This document shows positions 1 through 7,800 of a DNA stretch of 64,000 nt, piece after piece (position 1 is the first letter of the stretch; each line of letters opens with the position of its first letter). This stretch comes from Kordiimonas lipolytica (lineage in GTDB: Bacteria; Pseudomonadota; Alphaproteobacteria; Sphingomonadales; Kordiimonadaceae). The position numbers and the translations under genes were made by a program. The notes below the pieces were generated by a model. It did not search any database. It saw only the letters and a program-made list of their open reading frames with translations, and was not told the origin of the DNA. The stretch covers positions 62,001 to 126,000 of the forward strand of contig NZ_LRUB01000035.1 of the NCBI RefSeq assembly GCF_001550065.1, read 5' to 3'.

Positions 1-502
1 AGCGGGGTTCAATGAGTGTCCGCTTTTGTGGTTTTTAAGATTTCTCATTTTCTATGAGAATGGATCAATATTTCTCCGTTGCTCTGCGAACGGTTCTCTT
101 TTCCTTTGCGAACAGAGTTGAAAGAGGGCTGGAAGCCGCCAACTGCTCTCTCGCTTTCTGTGAGGATTTACACCTAGCTGTCAGGGACGCCAATTCGCCT
201 CGGCCGTGACAGACGGTCGCGCCCTTCGCCTGATACAGGTTTCCAGCAGGGGGCGCCGGGCCGGTTCCAATCATTTCCTTGCTATTTTGCCGGATACGTG
301 TTCTAAGCAGTGCAAATGTCGCATGTAGATGACTTCATCAGCGGCATTCCATTCTCGTCATTGATCCTATGATTGCTGCCTTGAATCGCCAATTTTGGCA
401 AAGAACATTACGGCAGCTGATCTACACAGACTTCCCAACCAAAGTGCCTGCTTTCTTTCACCCCCCTTGGGTGAAGTGCTGCAGGAGGATTGAAGAGACT
501 AT
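1..502. other. Intergenic stretch before the helicase, no gene seen
   Basis: I find no convincing gene here. The only open frame, on the minus strand at 65-274, has no recognisable motif and no good ribosome binding site. Two small perfect stems are visible: 42-48 with 54-60 (7 bp, 5-nt loop) and 457-463 with 469-475 (7 bp, 5-nt loop). The second sits just ahead of the helicase ribosome binding site at 482-487, so it would lie in the 5' leader of that mRNA. A structured leader would suit a cold-shock gene, but that is inference. Confidence 0.4.
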
Positions 503-1855
503 TTGACTTATTTTAAAGACCTCGGCCTTGCCGAGTCAGTCCTGCGTGCAATTGAGGCGACAGGATATACGACCCCAACACCTATCCAGCGTGATGTAAT
601 CCCGGCCATGAACGCCCACCAGGACGTTATTGGCATCGCGCAGACCGGAACCGGTAAAACCGCTTCTTTTGTATTGCCGATCCTGACCCGGATTGCAGCA
701 AGGAAAAAGCGGCATTGGCCAGGAACTTGCGGCGCCCTCATTTTGACACCGACGCGCGAGCTGGCCCAGCAAATCGCAGAAGAAATCCAAACCTTCAGCA
801 AGTTCATGAAAGTGAGCGCGCCTGTTGTTGTCGGCGGCGTAAGCCCCCGTCCGCAGATCACGGCCTGCGCCCCTGGTGTCGACATCATTGTTGCGACGCC
901 GGGACGGCTCTTGGACCATATGGAATCGGGCGCTATTCGGCTTGGCCAGACCCTTCAGGTGGTGGCTGATGAAGCCGACCAGATGATGGATATGGGCTTC
1001 CTGCCTGAGCTTCGTAAGATCATGCAGGCACTGCCGGAACAGCGCCAGACCATCCTGATGTCCGCGACCATGCCGCCTCCAATCAGGAAGTTGGCAAATG
1101 AATTCATGACCAACCCAACTGAAATTTCAGTTGCGCCGGCCTCAACGCCGATCGCCCGCATTTCCCAGATCGTGAAGCGTGTTGAAAAGGGTGCGAAAAG
1201 AAACGCTCTTGCCGACATTCTGGCCGATGAGGCCGTCACAAAGGCCGTGGTCTTTACCCGTACCAAGCATGGCGCGGACAAAGTCGCGGCAGATCTGGCC
1301 AGTGCCGGACAGCCCGCGCAGGCCATTCATGGCGATAAAGGTCAGGCGGAACGCGAGAAAAGCCTGGCAGGTTTCAGGGACGGCAAAACCAGAATATTGG
1401 TCGCCACCGACATTGCTGCCCGCGGGATCGACATTGACGACATTTCACATGTTATCAATTTCGATATGCCGCTTGCCCCAGAAGCCTATGTGCACCGGAT
1501 TGGCCGCACAGCACGGGCTGGCCGAAGCGGCGTTGCCATATCCCTATGCGATTCATCCGAAGTGAAACTTTTGCGCGCGATCGAGAAGCTTACAGGCCAG
1601 CAACTTATGCCTTCTTCGAAGCCGGCAGAGGCTGGCAGTGAAGGCGGTGCGGAAACCCGCAGCGCCTCAAACGCCAGCACAAAGGCTAAATCGGCGCAGG
1701 ACCAGAAACCCAAGCGTGACAGTCAAACCGCACGCGGATCACAGAACAGGAAGCCCAGCGCGCCACCATGGCGCAAACCTGGGCCAGATATGCCTACTGA
1801 CGGCTTGATGCGCATGCTCGGCGAGAGCAGGTCACTTGCGGCAGGCATCGCCTGA
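503..1855 (+). CDS. rhlE: DEAD-box RNA helicase, RhlE type
   Basis: ATP-dependent RNA unwinding, acting in ribosome assembly or mRNA turnover, often in the cold. All helicase motifs are readable: Q motif around 21-29 (GYTTPTPIQ), motif I AQTGTGKT at 46-53, PTRELAQQI, TPGRL, motif II DEAD at 156, SAT near 188, ARGIDI, and HRIGRTARAG near 331. A basic, low-complexity tail from about 370 resembles the RNA-binding tails of RhlE proteins. At 450 residues it has normal family length. The start is TTG, chosen because AGGAGG lies at 482-487 and the frame begins directly at the domain. A CspA-like gene follows 60 bp downstream, which supports a role in cold adaptation. The exact subfamily (RhlE against CsdA or RhlB) is less certain than the helicase call. 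Confidence 0.93.
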   Translation: MTYFKDLGLAESVLRAIEATGYTTPTPIQRDVIPAMNAHQDVIGIAQTGTGKTASFVLPILTRIAARKKRHWPGTCGALILTPTRELAQQIAEEIQTFSKFMKVSAPVVVGGVSPRPQITACAPGVDIIVATPGRLLDHMESGAIRLGQTLQVVADEADQMMDMGFLPELRKIMQALPEQRQTILMSATMPPPIRKLANEFMTNPTEISVAPASTPIARISQIVKRVEKGAKRNALADILADEAVTKAVVFTRTKHGADKVAADLASAGQPAQAIHGDKGQAEREKSLAGFRDGKTRILVATDIAARGIDIDDISHVINFDMPLAPEAYVHRIGRTARAGRSGVAISLCDSSEVKLLRAIEKLTGQQLMPSSKPAEAGSEGGAETRSASNASTKAKSAQDQKPKRDSQTARGSQNRKPSAPPWRKPGPDMPTDGLMRMLGESRSLAAGIA

Positions 1856-1915
1856 AGAAGGCACACACTATTCAACCAAACCAATATCCAAATTGTAGAC
1901 TGAAAGGAAATTCAC

Positions 1916-2125
1916 ATGGCTACAGGTACTGTAAAATGGTTCAACCCGGACAAAGGCTTCGGCTTCATCAAACCAACTGACGGCGGCGCGGACGTATTCG
2001 TTCACATCAGCGCGATTGAGCGCTCCGGCCTCGGCAGCCTCAATGAAGGTGATGAAGTTGGATATGAAATCCATGTCGACGAAATGCGCGGCAAGTCTTC
2101 TGCTGAAAATCTGCAGCTGACATAA
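1916..2125 (+). CDS. cspA: CspA-family cold-shock protein
   Basis: A 69-residue single cold-shock domain, the usual length. It should bind single-stranded nucleic acid and melt RNA structure. RNP1 (KGFGFI) and RNP2 (VFVHISAI) are both intact and carry the aromatic residues that stack on bases. The ribosome binding site is AAAGGAAA just ahead of the ATG. It follows the DEAD-box helicase by 60 bp on the same strand, so the two may be co-expressed. A perfect stem-loop directly downstream ends the transcript. A second, distinct paralogue lies at 46668. Which stress induces this copy cannot be told from sequence. Confidence 0.95.
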   Translation: MATGTVKWFNPDKGFGFIKPTDGGADVFVHISAIERSGLGSLNEGDEVGYEIHVDEMRGKSSAENLQLT

Positions 2126-2131
2126 AGATTT

Positions 2132-2158
2132 AAGGTGAGGCGCTTTGTGCCTCACCTT
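2132..2158 (+). terminator. Terminator hairpin after the cold-shock gene
   Basis: A perfect 10-bp stem (2132-2141 with 2149-2158) with a 7-nt loop starts 6 nt after the cspA stop codon. The trailing tract is CCTTCC rather than a clean T run, so termination may be incomplete. The position right behind the gene still makes this the likely end of the helicase-csp transcript. Confidence 0.7.
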
Positions 2159-2338
2159 CCTTCCCGGGAGGGTTCTTCCTCTCGAACACTGATGTTGCTT
2201 GCTTCAAGCACCTGACAGGTTAAGCTTGACCGGCTGCAAACACCGGCAACACAGGTTCGCTTCCGTTTCCCGGCAGACGGGCCTTGTTTCAATTCCAGTG
2301 CCGCAAAGCAAAGTGGTGAACCGATACGGATCCTGAAA

Positions 2339-2587
2339 ATGCTGAAAATCGTGCCTGTAATAATTGACGAGATTTACATCCCAACCAAACGGCGTGGCGA
2401 GTTGGATCAAAGCAAGGTGGAAGCCGTTACCGAAAAGCTGCTGAACGGTGAAGCGCAGAAGCCGATCAAAGTGCGCAGCGGCAAAGGCCGGTTTGTATTG
2501 GTCGAGGGGATCAACCGCCTGGAGGCCAACAGGGCCCTGGGTGAAACGGAAATTGGTGCCTATGTCGTTCAGGCCCCAAAATTCTGA
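2339..2587 (+). CDS. Small ParB/Srx-fold protein, function unknown
   Basis: An 82-residue protein that resembles only the N-terminal ParB/sulfiredoxin-like fold. It opens with a short strand and a DEIYIPTKR segment, followed by a helix (LDQSKVEAVTEKLL), then QKPIKVR and the VEGINRLEANRALG stretch that corresponds to the ParB G-H/N-R-xxA box. There is no helix-turn-helix and no C-terminal dimerisation domain, so it cannot work as a partition ParB. Such stand-alone domains occur in bacteria, mostly uncharacterised. The ribosome binding site is weak. It is flanked by the cspA terminator and the convergent pbpC, so it appears to be its own transcription unit. The fold call is moderate and no function is assigned. 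Confidence 0.7.
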   Translation: MLKIVPVIIDEIYIPTKRRGELDQSKVEAVTEKLLNGEAQKPIKVRSGKGRFVLVEGINRLEANRALGETEIGAYVVQAPKF

Positions 2588-2746
2588 AGACTGTTGTGGC
2601 TTGAAGCGCCAGCTACGCCCAAAGGGGCAAGGCAAAAAGCCCAGAGACTTGGGTTCAATGCCCGCACTGCTTAAGTACTTGCCAAATCAGGTCTTCGGAT
2701 TTCCTCAGGAATTGCGGCAACCCATATTTTCTGAACACCCCTTATC

Positions 2747-4873
2747 CTACCGCGACAGGTCCTCGGCGCTGAAGCTGGCGGAAACGCGGATGCCGTTCCT
2801 GTCTGTCACGCTGACATGATAGAAACCGGGGCCATCAATCATGAAGGTGGCGTCCCGTGACCAGCGGCTGGACCGGATCGGCTTGCCGTCCATGAACCAT
2901 TGCAGCGGCATTTCACCGCCTTCCGCCGACAGTGTTATCGGGGTGGCAGGGCCCATCAAGCCGACCACGCTGTCTGCCTGTGGGAAAGCTAGCGCGAGCG
3001 GCGCGACCCGCCTGCCGGAAACCTTTGAAAGCTGCGGCCTGTCGAAATACTCCAGCGCGGGCGGCAGCGCCTGGGCGGTCAACAGGTTGCCTCCCGGCGC
3101 CGGGGCAGGGGCGGGCGGCAAGTGGCCGAAGGCGTCAAACAAAAGGGGCGCGGCGGTGTTGTTGCCGAAGTGGCCGGGCATGGGTGTGCCGTCAGGCCTG
3201 CCAATCCAGACGCCGATGGTATAGCCGCCGTCATAACCCACAGCCCAGGCATCGCGAAAGCCATAGCTGGTGCCCGTCTTGAAGGCAATGTGGCGTGGGT
3301 TCATCTGATACTTGCGCGGCAACCGGTCCCCCGGCGCGCCGATGCCCGAAAGAATGTGCCTCAGCGCATCGCGGGTGTCCGCGCCCAGCAACGGTTCGCC
3401 CAATGGCTCGCCTGTGGCGACCAGCGTGTCTGTGTGTCTCAAGGGCCGTGCCTGTCCGTCATCCGCGAGCGCCGCATATAGCATCACCAGATCCTCAAGC
3501 GACATACCAACCCCGCCAAGAGCGACAGCAAGCCCCGGCGCTTCTTCACCGGGCAGCGACAGTGCGGCCCCCGCATGGCGCAGGCTTTCGGTGAACTGCA
3601 CGGGGCCAAGGCGGTCAAGCACAGCAACCGCCGGCACATTCAGGGACCGGCGCAGCGCTTCCGTGACTGTCACCTGACCATAGAAAGTATCCATGAAATT
3701 GCTGGGCGCGTAGCTGCCGAAGCGGCGCGGTTCGTCCATGATGCGGGTGCTGGGGTGGGCGATGCCCCGGTCGAACGCCATACCATAAATGAAGGGCTTG
3801 AGCGTGGAGCCGGGCGAGCGCGTTGCGGTGACCATGTCGACAAAGCCGTCGCGGGCGGTGTCGGTATAGTCGGCAGAGCCCACATAGGCGATGACCTTGC
3901 GGCTTTTGTTTTCCACCACCAGCATGGCGACGCTGGCACCACCGTGCAGGCGGCTGGCCCCCGCTTTCGCCAGCGCCTCAAGCTGTGATTGTAGGGCGAT
4001 ATCGATATAGGTGTGGGTCACCGGGCCTTCCGCCGATGCCTTCAGGCGGGCAGCAAGGTGCGGTGCTGTTAGTCGTGGGGGCCGCTTGCTGTATGGCACA
4101 GGCGCCTGTGCGGCCAGCGACGCCAGGTGTGCTTCCAGCCCCACGTCTGCCGCGACCCGTGCCAGCACCTTGTTCCGTGCCTGTTTGGCGTTTGCGGGGT
4201 TTCGGTCAGGCCTGAGGCCCGTCGGCGACTGCGGCAGCACCACAAGAAGTGCGGCTTCATCGGGCGTGAGATGGTCTGCCTCATGCCCGAAATAGACGAG
4301 ACTTGCGGCCCGGATGCCCTCAATATTGCCGCCGTAGGGCGCAAGCGTGAGATACATCTCAAGGATGTCGCGTTTGCTGAAGCGGTGCTCCAACTGCAGC
4401 GCCCGGAACATTTCCACCAGCTTGGACGAAAGCGTCCGCGGGCGGGGTTCCAAAAGCCGCGCCACCTGCATCGTCAGCGTGGACGCGCCCGAGATAATCT
4501 CCCCCGAAGACGCCGCCTGCCAGGCCGCGCGCATGACCGCAAGCGGGTCAACACCGCTGTGCTCATAGAAGCGCTTGTCCTCATAGGTGATCAGCATGTT
4601 GATGAACAATGGGTCCACCTGATCGAGCGAGACATGGCGGCGCAGGCGGCCGTTTTCCACCGGGAACAGGCGCATGACTTGCCCGTTTGCGGCCAGAACC
4701 TCATGCGAAACGGTGTGGAACCGTTCCAGCTTGGGTGGGAAAGTGGCGTCCAGCGCGAAAAATGTGGGCACGGAAAGGCCAAGGGTCGCCGCAAGGGTGA
4801 TTGCGGCAACTTTCAGCTTTTTGCGCCAGTTTCTGGGCCAGTTTTTGGGCCAGTATTTCGCGATCTTTGCCAT
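2747..4873 (-). CDS. pbpC: Penicillin-binding protein 1C (glycosyltransferase/transpeptidase)
   Basis: Bifunctional peptidoglycan synthase of the PBP1C type, about 708 residues, anchored in the inner membrane by one N-terminal helix (about 20-42). The GT51 domain carries the catalytic Glu98 in the EDKRFYEHSG motif. The transpeptidase domain has the SxxK box (Ser356, Lys359 in SPGSTLKP), an SLN motif and KTGTS (Lys532). The last 100 residues match the beta-sandwich BiPBP-C domain special to PBP1C. It lies directly behind the alpha-2-macroglobulin gene on the same strand, the classic pairing in Gram-negatives, where the two are thought to act together on wall repair and defence. I chose ATG 4873. 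A GTG at 4885, four codons upstream, is possible but has a poorer ribosome binding site. Confidence 0.93.
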   Translation of the reverse strand: MAKIAKYWPKNWPRNWRKKLKVAAITLAATLGLSVPTFFALDATFPPKLERFHTVSHEVLAANGQVMRLFPVENGRLRRHVSLDQVDPLFINMLITYEDKRFYEHSGVDPLAVMRAAWQAASSGEIISGASTLTMQVARLLEPRPRTLSSKLVEMFRALQLEHRFSKRDILEMYLTLAPYGGNIEGIRAASLVYFGHEADHLTPDEAALLVVLPQSPTGLRPDRNPANAKQARNKVLARVAADVGLEAHLASLAAQAPVPYSKRPPRLTAPHLAARLKASAEGPVTHTYIDIALQSQLEALAKAGASRLHGGASVAMLVVENKSRKVIAYVGSADYTDTARDGFVDMVTATRSPGSTLKPFIYGMAFDRGIAHPSTRIMDEPRRFGSYAPSNFMDTFYGQVTVTEALRRSLNVPAVAVLDRLGPVQFTESLRHAGAALSLPGEEAPGLAVALGGVGMSLEDLVMLYAALADDGQARPLRHTDTLVATGEPLGEPLLGADTRDALRHILSGIGAPGDRLPRKYQMNPRHIAFKTGTSYGFRDAWAVGYDGGYTIGVWIGRPDGTPMPGHFGNNTAAPLLFDAFGHLPPAPAPAPGGNLLTAQALPPALEYFDRPQLSKVSGRRVAPLALAFPQADSVVGLMGPATPITLSAEGGEMPLQWFMDGKPIRSSRWSRDATFMIDGPGFYHVSVTDRNGIRVSASFSAEDLSR

Positions 4874-4887
4874 ACTCACCGCCACCG

Positions 4888-7800
4888 TTAGTCCGTGATC
4901 AACAGGCGGGACGCCTCGCCCTGATAGCGGTACTGGGGCTTGTACATGTCCTCAACGAACGGCCCGGGCAGGACATAGTCCCCCGGCGTGATTGCCCGCA
5001 CGATATAGGCCACGTTGAAGTCGGTCTTTTTGCCGCGCCGATACCGGGGTTTTGGCAGCGCCGCAACGAAGCGGTCATCGCGGGCGTCGGAAAACTCCGT
5101 CGCGCTCAGGTTCTTCAGAAACGCAAGCCCGCTGACATCGGTGCTTTCAATCTCCAGCCCCGCCGGCAGCAGATCCACCAGAAGCGGGTCCTGCACGGCT
5201 TCCACCAGTATGGAGCCCGACAACAGCACGACAAACCGGCCGTTCCTGGGCAGGGTTCCGGCGGTCAGCGGCTTGCCTTCAAGGCTATAGAAAGACCGGC
5301 TGTAGCTGAAGCCGTTCGCGCTTTTTTCAGGCGCTGTTTTCGACACGCCGCGCAGGGTATGCACAAGGCGGACAGGCATGTCGCCGGTGTTGGTGACGGT
5401 GGCGGCAGCGCCTTCATCTGCTGTCAGTACCTTGCGCCAGAAGCCATTGGCGGCGCTTACGTCTTCCCCGCCGATGGTGAAACGCATAACGCCATCACCC
5501 GGTGCGGCATAGGATGCCGCCGCGCGGGCCAGCCACGCCATTTCCTGTGTGCTGAGCCACTGGTCTTTTGCGACGCCTGCTTCCAGCTGTTCAGCCAGTT
5601 TGGCCATATGGTCGGCGTCCGTGCCTGTCTCAGAAAGGATGGTGGTGATGGCCGCAATATCGCGCAGGCTGGAGCCATAGTCCCCATAAGGCATGGAGCC
5701 TCTTGAGGCGCGTATGGCGCGGACAAAATATTGCTCTGCCGCATCCTTTTCACCCACGCTGCTCAGCGCGCCGGCGATTTGCGCCAATGAGATTGGTGAG
5801 CGCAGTTTTTTCGCAAACTGGTCCGCGAAATAGCGCACCTCGCTTGCGGACACTTCGCCGTAGCGCGCCAGTACATAGTGCGCATAGGCTGTGGCTTCGG
5901 GATAGCCGCGCCCGCGCTGCCCGACCATGCGCTTCAGGCGGGAAAGGGCGAGTGTTACCGCCCCTTCAGGCACATAATAGCCCTTGTCCTTTGCGCGCAG
6001 CAGGAAGTCAGTGACATAGGCATCCAGCCAGTCATAGCCTGAGCTGTAGCTGTTCCACAGGCCGAAGCTGCCGTCTGACCGCTGCCGGTCCAGAAGCACC
6101 ATGATGGCGTTTTCAATGGTGTTGGCGGCTTCGCCTTCATTCAGGGAAAGGCCGTATAGCCGGTTCAGGTCGCCAAAGAACAGGCTGGGCATGGCGCGCG
6201 AAACCGTCTGCTCGCTGCAGCGGTAAGGGTAGGCCCGCAGTTCTTCAAATTTCCTCCCGGCTTCCAGGTTGGGGCGCGAAGAAACGGTGAGATACTGGCT
6301 GACGGTGCCTTTATAGAAGGCGTCTGGGCCAGGGGTGTCCGCGGCACCGCTTTCACCGGGTCTGAGCGTCAGGCGCGCGGTTTGGGTCATGTAAGGCCAG
6401 GCAGGCCGCACTGAAATGTCATAGTGGCGCCTGACGGGCGGCAGGTCACCGCCGCTCACGGAAAGCTCAATCCCCGCGGTGCCAATGGTCTGCCCCGTGA
6501 GCGACACCGTCAGGTCACGCCGCTCACCGTTCTTGAGTGCGATGGTGCCAGTGGGCGCCTCAAGGCCGATGACATCGGATGTCGCCGCCAGTTTCACTGT
6601 GAACTCACCATCCTTGCCCGACAGGTTCTGGATGCTGAAGGTGGCTTTGGCCTTATCCCCGGGAGCCAGGAAGCGCGGGGTGATCAGGTCCGCCACCACA
6701 GGCGTGCGGACAGTCAAGTTTGCACTGCCCATGCCGACAGCGTCCTTGCCTGCCGCCACGGCCATCAGGCGCATGCGGCCCATGAAATCCGGCAGGTCAA
6801 GCGTGACGCTGGCCTGGCCATTTTCGTCCAGGTCAATATCGCGCTCCAGAAGCGCGACCGTTTTTGTGGTGCGGGTGATCGGGCTGAAGAGATTGCTGTC
6901 TTCCTTGAGAATACGTGAGCCGGAGACCATGACTTCCTCAAGCGCGAGGTTGTCGCCACCGGTGCGGATGGTGCCGCGCTTGCCTTCTTCAGACCGGATC
7001 AGCCGACCATAGACATCGCGGACATCGAAAGCGAATCGGCGCTTGCCAAAATAAAAGTCGTCTGGGTTCGGGGACTTGAAGCGGGTGATGTTCAGGATGC
7101 CTTCGTCAACGGCGGCCACGGTAACCTTGATGGGGCCGTCTGGCCTGTCGCCGTCAATCCGGAACGGAATGGTGACTTTTTGGCCGGGCAGGGCGGTATC
7201 CGGCACATCGAACAGGATGCGTTTGGACCGCTTCTGCCGGTCGATGGAAAACCAGGCTAGGCCGGTTGCGCGCACCGGCAGGCGGGAAATAGCCCCCGCA
7301 TTCGGGCGGATCGCGGTGGCAAGGATATAGGCCGAAGGCCCCCAGTTTTCCTTCACCTTGAAGTCAAAAGTGCCGCCATCCTTACCAAGCTCGATGGTTT
7401 TGGTCTCAAGGACCCGGTCGCTTGCAATGGTCAGAAGGGCCATGCCTTCGAACGGGGCTTTCACGAAGCCCTGCAGCCTGTCTCCGCTTTGCAGGGCATC
7501 GTTTTCAACTGTCAGTTCAAGGCCGTCTGGCACATCAGGGTTGTCGGACCGCATCCACCAGCCCACGTAAAAGCGCCTGCTGGCAACGGCATTGCCGCCT
7601 TCGTCGGTGACATCAAGGCGGTAGCGGCCCCAAGGCAGGGCGCGGGTAACCTGCACCAGCCCATCGTCGCCGCTTTTCAGGTTCTCTTCGCCCAGCGTTT
7701 CGTCATAAACGCTGGTGCGGTAGTTCCAGTTGCCCCGGGTTTGATACCAGGTGTGGCTATAATGTTCCTTCACCCATACGGCTGTCAGTTTGCGCGCTGG

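Noticed and set aside
65..274. 69-codon minus-strand frame at the left edge
   Set aside because: No ribosome site, no signal, no family resemblance.
4801..5706. 301-codon plus-strand frame across pbpC and the A2M gene
   Set aside because: Antisense to two clear genes; composition is that of a shadow frame.
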